In this document: positions 34,997-47,700 of the stretch, one piece after another
Layout of the letters: the number at the start of each line of letters is the position of its first letter
How positions within the stretch are numbered: the first letter of the stretch is position 1
Assembly (NCBI GenBank): GCA_964058845.1
Contig: CAXKVR010000181.1
Location: 124,001-188,000 of the forward strand
Reading direction: 5' to 3'
Source: Carex sylvatica
Lineage: Eukaryota > Streptophyta > Magnoliopsida > Poales > Cyperaceae
Length of the DNA: 64,000 bases
The notes under the pieces: generated by a model
What the model saw: only the letters and a program-made list of their open reading frames with translations
Databases searched by the model: none
Told to the model about the DNA's origin: nothing
Made by a program: the position numbers and the translations under genes

Positions 34997-36188
34997 CTAG
35001 AGTGTAATGTGCTCACCAAGAAGGGTTGGTGAGCATACCTCTAAAAAGCTATCGAATGGACTTTCAACGACGAATTAAAACCGTTAAAATTCATGTACTT
35101 CGTGAGTGATGCATATACATGCAAAAAAAATTTAAGTTTTGAATTCATTTTGTACATGATCAAGCGGTCAAAAAAATGATGAAAAATAAATACATAAAAA
35201 CAATTTTAAAAACAACTTATAAAATGTTCATTGTTTTGACCGTTTGACTATGTACAAAATGAATTCGAAACTTTAAGGTCATGTTTAATTGTGGACTAAA
35301 GTTAATGAGGCCTAACTTGGTTATTCCAACTTAGGCTAATCTAAATTATTCATATTTGTTTGATATCTAAAGTTATACCTTAACTTAAATTATTTCTTGT
35401 TTGATAAGAATTTGATGGCTTAAGGCGTGATTTGATATTACAAATTATTTTGTCCTACAAAATTTGTAATAACAATAATAAACTTATTCTTTGAATTTTT
35501 TTTATTTTCATTTTGATTGAAAGAAATTATACAAGAAAACGAGTTATGTATAAATTAATTCTATATATTAGAGAAACACATTTTATATAATGAATCTTAT
35601 TTAATTTAAGTTATATGTGTACTACTTTATTTGTCAAAAATGTGTTAGGTTAATGATCAAAAATTTATTATTTTGTAGTACAATTTAAAAAATATTTTAT
35701 TTAATTACTTTTTAGATTGCATATTTTGTTGATTTAGAAAGTTGTGCCATTTAAAAAAATATATTGATTCTATAATTGATAAAATTATAAGTTTTCTTAT
35801 ATGTAAATGAATTTTTTTTTGCTTGTTTTATATTTCTTAAAAAGTGATTAAAAATAATAAAAATAAGAAAAGTTGGGCCTCATATTCAATTAAAATTAAA
35901 CCACCTAGAGATGTGGTTTAGTTTAGACCAATTTAGTCCGGCCTAAAGATTGGCTTATTCCATCTTAGTCCGGCTCAATTAAACCACGTTTGGTGGAATA
36001 AGTGAGGCCTAAAGCCCTTATTCCACTATTTAGTCCACAACCAAACATGACCTAAAAAATTTGCATGTACGTACATCACTCACGAAATACATGAATTTCA
36101 ACGGTTTGGATTCATCGTTGGAGATCAATCTGATAGCTTTTTAGAAGTGTGCTCACCAATCTTTCTTGGTGAGCACATCACACCCTAG
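34997..36188. mobile_element. Foldback MITE (same family as 32501-32919), interrupted
   Basis: Left end CTAGAGTGTAATGTGCTCAC, right end GTGAGCACATCACACCCTAG. The inner arms carry TTCATGTACTTCGTGAGTGA and the complement. The right arm is split by the PIF/Harbinger element 35277-36052; removing that and one TAA restores a 413-bp MITE. Confidence 0.85.
35277..36052. mobile_element. PIF/Harbinger-type non-autonomous element, TAA target duplication
   Basis: Left end GGTCATGTTTAATTGTGGAC, right end GTCCACAACCAAACATGACC. TAA lies on both sides (35274-35276 and 36053-36055). GGCCTAA/TTAGGCC words recur near both ends. There is no transposase. It is nested in the preceding foldback MITE. Confidence 0.88.
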
Positions 36189-36402
36189 TTTTAATCGTGA
36201 TTATATGTGGCAATATATTGACATTTGTTATATTGAAATATTCATTTTAGTTCTCTAAACATCTGCTGCACTAATTTTCTCCTTCCACTTTCTTCTTATA
36301 ATTATTGCCATAAAAATAATTAATTAATAACATTTATTTCTTTCTTTTTATATTATTGATTACAACAAAGTAAAAAAAATTATATATTTTCTTACTAAAT
36401 AT

Positions 36403-37018
36403 TAAGGTTCTAAATAGCGATTATTGTGTCATTGCAGAAAGGTTAAAAAAAAAACTATCGCGAAACGAAATTTATCCTACATAGCATTTTTTGTTAAAAA
36501 AAATATATATTTTTTATATTTCTAATAATTATCAACATTATCTAAAATCACATATAACAATAAGTAACACAATTGATTAAGTACTTAGAATATTCATATT
36601 GAACCAGTTCAAAGTCCATATTGTTATTCAAAATATCTCTAATAATATCATGAACTATCTATCTTTTTTCATTCAAAATAACTAAGCATCATGACATAAA
36701 CTATATATCTTTATCTATTAAAGAAACTAAGCATCATGGCATAAACTATTTATCTTTTTTAATTTAAAAGCAAAAACAATCCAAACCTTGAAAAAACTTT
36801 ATCCTTAAAAGAAAATTCAGTTTGGATCTTTAAATAAAAATCAATGTAGCATAGCGTGCCCTATAGCGCGTAGCATGCAGCGTAAATAGCGGACCGCTAT
36901 TATCGTTATAGCAGTCATAGCTAAAATAATATACTTTTATCTCACATCTTAGAGTTTAAGGTCTGAAAACGCTATAACACTACTACTGCGTTGCTATAGC
37001 GCGCTATTTAGAACACGG
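36403..37018. mobile_element. hAT-type element with GTTCTAAATAGCG ends, exact 8-bp TSD
   Basis: Left end TAAGGTTCTAAATAGCG, right end CGCTATTTAGAACACGG. The perfect duplication CTAAATAT lies at 36395-36402 and 37019-37026. Subterminal CGCTATAGC words as in 10124-10945, with a similar AT-rich core (CATCATGACATAA). There is no transposase. Confidence 0.9.
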
Positions 37019-37026
37019 CTAAATAT

Positions 37027-38040
37027 TAATTCTTTCTAATTCCTTTCATTATTGAATAAAGAGAAATTATAAAAAAATACTGTTAAAGATGAAAATACTT
37101 TCATTATTGAATAAAGAGAAATTATAAAAAATATATATATATTGTTAAAGATGAAAATATGTGTTCCCATTTGCTTCTATTTTTATATTTTTATATTAAA
37201 TAATATTCAATTGATATCTGCAAATTTCTTTGTTAGTGTTATGGTCTGAACTATATATAGACGTTCAAGTACTCTTTTAAATTTAGTAGTGGGACTAATT
37301 AATGCTCCGCTCAGGTCTAGGTTATACATTTTGCTGCTCTATTCAACTCAATGTTTTATTTCTGAATAGATTTGCTAGTATTTTGGTATGTAACTACATG
37401 TAGCAAAATTAAAATTTTAAATCTAACAGCATCACTGAAAGCTGTACAAATTAAGTACAAACAATGGAATAGAAGTGTTGTTTCTTTCTCCTTTTAGTCT
37501 GGTTTGTTCTCTTCTCAATTTCTATCTTCATCAACACCTCCTTTTTACTTCTTTTTTATATTCTAAATTATTTTTCTTAATTTTCTTAATGAACTGTGCA
37601 AGTTTGATTTAAGTGATGCATAAATAAAGAGATATATAATACAATACAAAAATATGCATAAATAAAGACAGAAAGAAGAGGATTGATAAGATGTACATTT
37701 GTATGCTATAAAAATAGCATGGTAGAATAAAAAGAAATATAAAAGTATATATATATTTATGTCACAACATGACACCGGAAAAAAAAATTGTTCTCTTTTG
37801 CTGCCTACAATTATTTTGCAAATAAAACAATGCCAATGCAACTGTCATTGAATACACTCTTAGTTACAAAACGAAGAAGATAAGCCAACTTGGAAATACT
37901 TTATTGACTATTGTCAAATCAAATGATTGAGTTAGGTACTTCATTAATGAAAAAAGGAAAAAAAGAATAATAACTTCAAGGAAAAGAAATTTGATTTAGG
38001 TTCAAGGTCTATGTCATATTAATTCCAAATGGTTAAGGCT
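37027..38040. other. Intergenic; short tandem repeat, no gene seen
   Basis: At about 37066-37157 a unit of roughly 57 bp (CTTTCATTATTGAATAAAGA, ATTATAAAAAA, TGTTAAAGATGAAAATA) occurs twice in tandem. The rest is AT-rich with no recognisable frame. Confidence 0.55.
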
Positions 38041-38045
38041 TCGTT

Positions 38046-38580
38046 TAATTTCTTTAACAAAAAGTATTTTGCACCGTCTGATCAATGTTAGGTGAAAGGG
38101 ATAGGAGGGGTATGGATGGAAATCAGACCAAAATTAGTCTGATGTTCAGTCCGAGTCGTCTGATTTGTGTAGACGGATTATATCGATTCACAAAAAGGTT
38201 GATGTGAATGCAGATTTAAATCCGTCAATACGAATCTTGATGTGAATCGAACGATTTAATTCTGATGTCCATCGAAAACTCCCCGCTCTATTGATGAAAA
38301 TATTTTGCACCGTCGGATCAATGCTGTATGAAAGGACAAGACATCGTATGGATAGAAAACTGGCTGAAATTTGTCAAATGTACAATCTGAGTCGTCTGAT
38401 TTGTGTAGACGGATTAAATTCACAAGGCGGTTGAGATTAATACCAATTTAAATTTGTCAGCACGAATCTCAATGTGAATCGATCGGCTTAGAGTGGATAA
38501 CATACCAGGCAAATTTAGTTCCGAGGCTCTGTTGGCGAGAATATTTTGTACCATCTCATTACGATCACACGGTTCAGAGT
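38046..38580. repeat. Tandem repeat of about 240 bp, two and a part copies
   Basis: The phrase AT(A/T)TTTGCACCGTC.GATCA occurs near 38067 and 38307, and a diverged third near 38550. Between them GAGTCGTCTGATTTGTGTAG recurs, as do CGAATCT..ATGTGAATCGA words. Such words also occur at 40205-40310 inside the kinase gene intron. Probably pieces of a MITE family, not a gene. Confidence 0.6.
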
Positions 38581-40077
38581 AATTTTAAAATTTTGTGCTT
38601 ATTGGCAACACGTATGTCTACACAGGATTATCCTCATAAAACCTTCGCCCAAATTTACCACGTGGCAGAAAAAAGATATCAGAGAAAAAAATAAAATAAC
38701 CATCGTAATCCAACGGTTCTTATTCGCTCACTTTCTCCAATGGGTCTATTAAACAGATGAGATTGCATGCCTTCTACAAGTGTCATGCCACGTGGCCTCA
38801 AATGCGGGCCCCATGACACGCACAGATGTGGTTTTTGTGAGGTATCAGCTATGCCCCTTCGCCGTATAACCTTTGTGTTGTCGTCTTGTTGAGCTTTTTT
38901 TTTTTTTTTTTTCATATATATGGCACCACATTATTAAAAGTATAAAACTATGGTAATACTAATAAAATATTCGAATTATTTTTTTCAGCATCATCTTGAT
39001 TTTCTTAGTTTAAAAAATAATTATAATATGATGATATTTATCCCATATTTTTCATAAAATTACAAATATTAATATTAATATTTTGCAATATTATTTTATA
39101 AAACAAAATAATTTCGAATTATATCAGTATAATATAGAACTCAAAACTTCATTGAATTATTTTTGAATCCCAACTTGCAATGATTAAAACCAGCTACATG
39201 CATAGGTTTTATTTCTGAAATTTCACTAGAAAAAAAGAAAAGAATCTCTGCCGTGTGATTTGAATATGAACACAAATCTTAAGGAAACTCAATGGTGCAG
39301 ATTTGCTCTCTTGAGAGAGCGCTTTCATGGCTTGAATTTTGCAACTTTAGATGGAAAGCACGTCTACAGGCGCCTGAAAATCCCAAAAAATATAAAATAA
39401 ATTAAAAAAATTCAGAGGATAAACCTTTCTGTGAGAAACTTTGGGTAAATATTTTAACAGAGTAGTTTTGACTTCATGCAGCGCACTAAGCATATACATT
39501 GCTGTTTTGTTTTTAAAGTCCTTGCGCTGCATGAAGACAAAACAGGTCTGTTAAAATATTTACTTGAAATTTGAAAGGATTTGGTAGGAAATGATAGTTT
39601 TATATTATTTAATTCAGTAAGGATTATTTTAGAAAGAATTTAGTAGTATATCTATAAGCGTTTAGTATTAAATCTATATGAGAAATGACCTTTCTGCCCC
39701 TAGGAAGTATAGAATAAAATTGAAATTAGTCGTAATGATTTGTGCACTATCCCCTTCTAAAACTTTTTCTGTACATAATCAAAAATTTGACAGAATGAAT
39801 CCAAAAAGCACAAATTTCATTCAAGTACATGATTAATTTAATTCAAAGTACATGATTGGGATTAGAGTAAGGTAAAGAGAAAAGAAGAAGCAAAGCGTGT
39901 CAGACTCTCTCTCTCTCTAACCGAAAGCACAACCCAACTCAGTAGGTGACCCATTGCTTTTCTTTCACTAACTTTATTCCTCTCTCTCTCTCTCTAGGGT
40001 TTTATTGGACACAGCCATATCCTCTGCTTCTCTCTCTCTCTCACTCTCTTCTCTGTTTCTACTTCACAAAAAAAATC
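38580..40077. other. Intergenic and 5' region of the kinase gene
   Basis: No coding content. A small foldback MITE lies at 39445-39563 with perfect 17-bp ends GTAAATATTTTAACAGA, and a relative lies at 40685-40805. From 39907 to 40050 the DNA is rich in CT dinucleotide runs (39907-39920, 39980-39997, 40030-40045), probably the pyrimidine-rich 5' UTR and promoter of the kinase gene. Confidence 0.55.
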
Positions 40078-42406
40078 ATGGGCTTCTTCTCATGCTGTGG
40101 AAGAGATTCTAAATGGTATGTATATGATTCTTTCTAAATCTTTATTCTTCTCACAATTTTATCTACCTCATAATATGTTTTCATGAAGAGGTTGTCGATA
40201 TAGAAACGGAGGAATCCGGCTATCATCGGACCAAATTCGTGTTGAGATTTGTACAAAATTAAAATTATAAACCGCCCGTGAATCTCGATGTGAATCGAAC
40301 GGTTCAGATCAGACATCAGACCGAATTTGTGTTTGGATTATGATCATGTCATGATTATAGATTGATTGTTAATGGTGTAGGAAAGAAGAGAGATCGACGA
40401 CGAAATGGCGAATTTTCTCGCTAAAGGAATTGCATTCGGCTACGAACAATTTCAATTATGACAATAAACTCGGCGAAGGAGGGTTTGGAAGTGTTTATTG
40501 GGGCCAATTATGGGATGGTTCTCAAGTAATTAATTCATATTCTCTAATTTTTTTTGTTTTGCTTGTTGCATGATTTATCAGAAGATAATCAGTACTATAT
40601 ATTCATCTAGTTTGTTTTAGTATTATCTGGTGCATAATTCTCGTGTGAAATTATGCAGGATTGATCCGATCTCGATTTTTTTCTGGTAAGGATTTTAACA
40701 TAGCAGTTTTAGCTTCATGCAACGCACAAACCATATGCAGCGCTGTTTTGATTCTCTAGTCTGGGCTCTGCTTGGAGTGAAAACTACTCTGTTAAAAAAA
40801 TTACCATTTTTTTCTATTTTTCAGACAATTTTGTGGGTCAAATTTAGGTAATTTTAACAATTTATTAGTTCCATCAGAAGTGAGAAGGAAAATTGGAAAA
40901 TCAACAAAATACAATTTCCTTTTCTTCACCATGTACCCTGAAGGCTGAACTGTCTCAATAACAGTATACAATCATATAAATATTTTTATTTTATTACTAT
41001 GCATGGAGTTTTGGCAATTAAATTATACATTATTCATGATTAAACTACATTTTATTTATCCCTTCAAAATCTCTTACCAACTAAGCATATGAAAAAATGA
41101 AAAAAAAAAAAAAAAAAAACCAGATTGCTGTGAAAAGATTTAAGGAATGGAGCAACGAGGCCGAACGAGAATTTGCAGCAGAGGTCGAGATTCTCGGCAA
41201 AGCGAAGCACAAGTATTTGCTGTGCCTGAGAGGATACTGCGCCGAGGGGCAAGAGAAGCTGGTTGTGTATGATTACATGCCCAATTTAAGCTTGCACTCG
41301 CATCTCCACGGGTCCCACTCCCGGGATTGCCTTCTCGATTGGAAGCGGAGGATGTTGATTGCAATTGGATCGGCAGAGGGAATTGCGTAAGTGTATATAT
41401 ATACTCTCCATGAATTTAAATTTGTGTTGTTTGGAATGTGAATTTTAAACAGTTTGCACTCTGTAGATACTTTTTTTTAAGACAAACTGAAAAAATTGAT
41501 CAGTTCATTGAAGTACTTGTGTAATTGTACTTTTGCCAATTGTATACAGTGTTTGGACATGTAAATTGAAATATAAACTCAGAAGTTATATATTTAAAAA
41601 CAATAATTGTATCCAAATCTGGATTTGCTCTCTAAACCAATTTGAAAAACAAAACAAAAGGAAAAAATTAAGATACAATTACACACAACTCAGGTCAATT
41701 TTATCTAACAATAATCTGAACTTTTTTCTTTCTTTCTTCTTCCTTACCTTGTAGTTATCTTCATCACCATGCAATGCCACGTATAATCCACCGAGACATA
41801 AAGGCGAGCAACATCTTACTAGACACCGATTTCAAAGCTCGAGTTGCTGATTTTGGATTTGCAAAACTCATCCCGGATGGATCCTCTCATGTCACAACAA
41901 ATGTAAAAGGCTCTTTGGGTTACCTTGCACCGGAGTACTCAATGCATGGCAAGGCCTCAGAGAGTTGCGACGTGTATAGCTTCGGTGTATTACTATTGGA
42001 GCTTGTAAGTGGAAAGAAACCGATCGAGAAATCGGATTTGGTGCAAAATGTGATGATCATTGATTGGGCACTTCCTTTGGTTAAAGATGGAAGATTTAGT
42101 GAGATAATTGATTCGAGATTGAATGGCGAATATGTAGAGGGAGAATTGAAGAGGTTGGTGCTGGTCGGGCTCGTTTGTGCACAAAACGAGCCCGAGAAGA
42201 GACCGACAATGCATGAGGTTTTGGCATTTCTTAAGGGAGAAATGAAGGAAAAAATGGCATTGATTGAAAATGATGAGATGTTTCGGGGAGGGTCAAATGA
42301 AATTCAAGAAGATATCGAGGACCTAGACGAGAATTCAGACCGTTCGACCAAGAAGTCGGTAGAGGAAGTGAAGGAGACAAAGGAGATGGAGCAAACAAAA
42401 ATTTAG
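40078..42406 (+). CDS. PTI1-like receptor-like cytoplasmic kinase (At3g15890-like), complete
   Basis: Four exons, 40078-40115, 40381-40525, 41124-41386 and 41755-42406, join to 365 residues. The N-terminus MGFFSCCGRD offers Gly2 for myristoylation and Cys6-Cys7 for palmitoylation, so membrane attachment is likely. The kinase domain follows directly: glycine loop LGEGGFGSVYWG (43-54), VAIK-type Lys65 in IAVKRF, HRDIKASN with Asp163, DFG Asp181 and LAPEYS. All catalytic residues are present. The C-tail is acidic and low in complexity (EEVKETKEMEQTKI). PTI1-like kinases act in cytosolic relays below receptor kinases; the partner is unknown here. Intron 1 contains a TE-like fragment and intron 2 a small MITE. 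The intron 2 acceptor is preceded by a long A run instead of a pyrimidine tract. Confidence 0.94.
40685..40805. mobile_element. Small foldback MITE in kinase intron 2
   Basis: GGTAAGGATTTTAACATAGC on the left pairs with ACTCTGTTAAAAAAATTACC on the right. CTTCATGCAACGCA resembles the CTTCATGCAGCGCA of 39445-39563. Confidence 0.6.
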
Positions 42407-44702
42407 TTGTTGTGTTTTATTCAATTTGTTGTAATATTTGAAGGAGATTGAGGGGAAAAAATGAATATCAAAGGGGGATATAGCATATAGAAATTGATTG
42501 GGTAGTGAGTTCTATTTTGTTGTTTGAGAAGTTGAGAATTGAGTTTATCTTTTTTTTTTTTTTTTTTCTTTTTTCCTTAAATTTTAATTTTCTTGGTGAT
42601 TGGTTCGAATTGTATAGTTGTTTTAATTAGTTGGCTTGTCAAAAAATTTGCTTATCTTTTTGCTCATTTGATTTGAGTATCAACAGTAATTATTTGTTTA
42701 ATTTTGCTTTTCTCAAGTTATCAATATATGTTGTTATTGGATGCATCTAATATCAACATATATATTTAGGTTATTTAATTAGAGAGTTGTTATATACATT
42801 CAGGTATGATTTGAATATATTTCAGAATTATACATTGAGAGTGAAAAAAAAAATTGCGAAAATTTCGTGAAAAATTAGCAATAATTCAATAAGATTCGAA
42901 AATCGAATAATACGCATATTGATTCGCCAAAAGCTCAAATCCCAATTATTCACGAATAATTTGTGAATCTTGTTACTATATGTATAAGTACATAATTCAT
43001 ATCACCTGTAGTGACTCAAATTTTGAGTTTAATATAAAAAAAGAAGATATGTTTTGCCATGAATTTTAAAGTGACTATGTGGATTTCATCTCAGATCAGA
43101 TTAGTTCGACTTTAAATTCAAAGTTTGGGTGTCTATAAATGTTGAATTTCAAATCCAAATTTTATTTTATTTTAAATTATCAAAAAAAAATTTGGTCAAG
43201 TGATCCTCTCATCAATTTTAATTCGGTCCTTGAATTTATGATCCTATCACTGTTCATCTTTTTTCTTTTTCTTTTTGCTTAATCAAAATAAACATTGATG
43301 GCTTCTTCCTTGTGTCTGCTATAAAACCTTCATATTCAAAGTAACAAAAAGATATATATTTTTGAAGTGTTTAATTCTCTATAAATTTTAATTTTGTATC
43401 ATGTTTTCCACAAAAAGATACTCTCAAACTCCGTTTCTTATTTGTGTCTAATCAAATTTTATTGGGATAATTTTGTTTTCTTTAACTTAATACCTATATC
43501 TTCAAATAAGAAAATATTTTCGTTAACTTATTCAATTCTGATAAAAATATGGGTAAAACATATTTTGGTTCGGAGTTTGATTGGATCGAAATTAAACCCA
43601 GTCGACAAGCTAGACTCAAATATTCAAATCTAATTTGATGTAAAATATTTGAAACCCGAACTAAACTGAGTTTTGAGTGGATAGAAAATCAAACCAACTT
43701 ATCCTATATATTAATTGCACCTCGACCCCACTCAACTAATAATTACCAGTAAACTTTGTTATTATTATTAGTACAAGAGCATCTACATCTCAACAACTCA
43801 CATCATGAGTTTCTAAATAACTATTAATCACTTTTTAGAAATTATGGTCTTTAAAGTTTCTAACTCTCACATCTCTGAAATTAATTTTAGAGTTTCTATT
43901 AAACTATATCAGCAACAAATTAAAAATGTGAAATAATTTGAAACAATCATTTGATTAGTATAGAGTTTATAAATAGTATCAGGGATGTGGATGCTCTAAT
44001 AATAATAATAATGATAATAACAACAACAATCTAATTTTCATTTGGAAAATTATTTTTTTTTTAAGTAAAAGTTGGAAGTTAATCTATCAAATTATTTAAT
44101 ATCTACAAAGAGATTTTCAATTGGATTTCGAACATGCAACTTCAGACTGAGGTTATTGCTTTTGCCACTTGACTAAAGACAATGATCTGTGTGAGGAAGG
44201 TTGTACGTTTGAAATTCAAATGAAGAATCTTTTCGTAGATATTAAATAGTTAGGTGGCTTGACCTCCAATTTTATCTAATTTTTTTTTATTAAACTATTA
44301 AAATACATAATTGAGACATCAAAAATAGAAATATGTGAATCTTCTTTTAGATATTTTTCTTCAGTAAAACTAAAATAGGACTTGACCCTTTGATTTTTTC
44401 TAAGAAAAAAAAGGTCCATCAATGTATTCCCTGATTTTGAACCGGAAAGAACCGGCTTTAATAAATTTCTCCGGCTCAACTTGTCAATCAAGCCCATGAT
44501 CCACCGTTTTTTCTGTTCGAAACTCGCAATTCGCACGCAACAGGCAACAGGCAACAGCATCCTTCATCTCTCGTTCCAATACCTGTCCCTTTTTCATTTC
44601 TTCAAGGCGAAGACTTGAAGCGAGAGATCGAAGCACCGTAAGGTATATAGATCAGATACACTCACCGCTGCTATTCTCCACCAATTCCCCATCCCCTCCG
44701 CC
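42407..44702. other. Intergenic between kinase and RabGAP genes; MITE and SINE-like repeat
   Basis: A T run lies at 42551-42567 after the kinase gene. A Tourist-like MITE lies at 43777-43996 (GAGCATCTACATC ... GATGTGGATGCTC, flanks CAA and TAA). At 44095-44250 two arms face each other (AATATCTACAAAGAGATT and AATCTTTTCGTAGATATT) with tRNA-like words AGTCAAGTGGC and GTTCGAAATCC on the minus strand, suggesting a SINE-derived inverted repeat. No gene was seen. Confidence 0.5.
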
Positions 44703-47700
44703 ATGCAAGAGCCCGAGTTCCACGACCTCTCCGACGATTCCGATTACGCCGCCGCTTCTCAGCACCAGGTTATCACTTTCCCCCAATTCAACCTCCTTGC
44801 TTTTGTAATTTCATGATTTCATCTTACTTTGTCGGTAAATTGGTTGTCAATTTGAGATTCTTTGTGGGATTCTTGATTTGATTTGCATCTGATTCGACCC
44901 ATTATAGCAATTTCTGTGAATTATCATTCGATTTAGTTTAGAGTTTTATGAAATGATGCAAGATGAGTGTCGATCAGTTGAATCGATTGTTTAGTGATGA
45001 AAATTGATGCTCTTTATCCAAATCCTAAAAGGGATATTCTCTTATTCCTGTACCGTTTTAAACTGATATTTTGGGTGCCAAGGAATAGCAGGGTTAGTTG
45101 GGTGAGTGCGTATCCTCTGAGATATCTCATATTTTGCATGACCGACGTCCGGTGCCTATTCGGGGGGTGACGTAGGGGGCCAGTATTATTTGAGCTTTAA
45201 GATTCACACAGAATGTATTGCAACGGTTGAGATTTTCCAAAAAGTCAGGCAAAATATGAGATATCTCAGAGGATGCGAATTCGGGGGGTGACGTAGGGGG
45301 CCAGTATTATTTGAGCTTTAAGATTCACACAGAATGTATTGCAACGGTTGAGATTTTCCAAAAAGTCAGGCAAAATATGAGATATCTCAGAGGATGCGAA
45401 TTCTAGTTGGGTTAGCGACTATTCCTCTTTTGGGTGAAAAAGTAGCTATTCTCAATACTTGGGTTAGCTCTGTTGAGTGTGTTATTCCGCTAACCCAACA
45501 TGTTATTGGGTTAGTGACTATTCCAAAAATGTTGGGTTACTGACTATTCCAAATTTTAGTTAGCACGCTATTCTCACTAACCACACTCTCAGTCCAAGCG
45601 TACCCTAAGAGAGATTTATGCTGTCGTAATTTAATTAATAGGGAAAATACATTTCACTTAGAGACTAAGCAAGATATTAACTTGCAAGTTAAGGCAATGA
45701 AGTTGGTCAAACCTACAACTCATTTGCTAGTTGAATGATAGGTGGATTGATTATTTGACACTGTAGTTATGATAGAAACATAATCATTGCACCAAATTTT
45801 TGTATGGAGAAAGAGTACTGATCAGATCAACTATTCTGAAATGAGAGAGAGGTATGGGATGTTGTTCGCGAATTTACTGGTCAGATACAGTACTGGGACG
45901 GAAGTAGCTTTCCCTGACCCTTGGCTTATTGTACCATCTAGGATTTCGAGTTTGTTTCTGACGATTCAGGCTATGACATCGCTATTTCCATTTCTGACAG
46001 CCAGGTTTCAGCTCCAATTCCATTTACGAAATTTCATAACTATTCTTCGATTCATTTTGGATGTTAGATATATATTGATTTTGATGAATTTTCCATTCAG
46101 GATATGACATCACTATTTCCTTGTTTCTTTTGTATAGAAATATAGATATATTTGGGGCCTTCTAGTGATCTTGTTCTTTCTTTTTTAATTAAAACTATTT
46201 TCATCCAGTGTAAATATAACCTTCTACGGATTTTTCTTTGGTAAATAAAATATAGTAGGCTATTTGCCTACTACAAAAAAAAGGCAAACTATTCAATTTA
46301 CTACTTTCAAGAGTTCTACAGGTTCACTACCACCTTATGTCATCAGACTGGTATTGTGTTTATTTTGTATATTAAACAAAATCCACTGAAGGCCATATCA
46401 TAGAGTTTGCAAATAATTCAGTTCATGCGCAGTGGAGTTTGGAAATTCAATATGCAGTTTCTCCTTCATTTTATCTCTCATTATAAAACTTAGTATAATT
46501 GATGCACTCCCATAATTTGTTGACAATTGTTTTTCTTTTTTTCAATCGTGAAGTCAAGTAACAGCATTATGAGGTCTGATTCAATTAAAAGTGGGGTTAG
46601 TGAACCTAGTGGATCAGAGATTGTATTTTACAAGGATAATGTCACGATACATCCGAAACAATATACATCTGATCGAATCAGTGGTCGGCTGCGTCTCATT
46701 AAACAAAGTTCTGATCTGCTTCTGGTAAGTATTTTTTTCCATACTTTCTCTGATTTAAACCTCTTTTATTGAGAAATAGCAATATATTGTCGAGAAATTG
46801 CAGAGAAGCCTTTCTTTGTATTGGGAAATTAAAAAGTAGGTCTCTACTGTAAGTTGGATCTTTAATTTGTAGTTCTTGTCACTTTGTGAATGTGAATGAC
46901 CTTGCTAAAATTATAAATAGCTTTTATGAAACATGAATTAAGCCATTTTTAAGTATTATTTTTATAGCATTGCTGGAAAATGCCAATGTTAACATACTTC
47001 TAATCAGGTTAATTCCATTGATATTTGTTATAATAATTCCTTTCCTCTTTTTGAATACTAATCTTACTAAAACTAAAGTACGGTTATTATTCATTTAGAA
47101 CATTTCAATAAAGATTTGTGATTCTTGCAAACAGAGAAAAACTAATTCTCCCTATCTTTTATCAAATTCGCCTTCATTTTCCAAAGAATTAAATTTTGTA
47201 ATTAATTTTGGATTTATATCTCTTATGCATGGCAGAGTTGGGTACCATACAAGCCAAGTGAACTCGGAACTGATTGTTTAGGTCGCAGTGATCCTGAGGC
47301 AGCAGATAAAGGCAATATATTTTTATTTTAGTTTGGAAGTTAATGTTTTACTATTTATACTCATCCTTTGACCATAAGCAATACTGAGCATTATTCATAG
47401 GCCGCATAACTTATGGGTTTAATTGGTACTAGAAACTTCACATCTCATATTTCATTAAGGTTTAGTGAAGGGCTATTCTACTGTTTCATTTTCTCTATAG
47501 AACTTAGTTGAAATGCTTAACTAATCAAACTTGAAAATAGAAAGTTACTTAATCACTCTTTAGCAGCTTAGGCAAAATTACCAATAGGTGTTGTTGTCAG
47601 ATAGGAACACTCTGGGCCTAATTTGACACCATTAGAAAACTTGTGAATTTATTTTCTTAATCAGTGTTTTATTAATCACAGATAGAAATCTGTATACAAT

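Noticed and set aside
45787..46107. 106-codon open frame in RabGAP intron 1
   Set aside because: No family similarity, no splice context matching the host frame; exons 1 and 2 join in phase without it.
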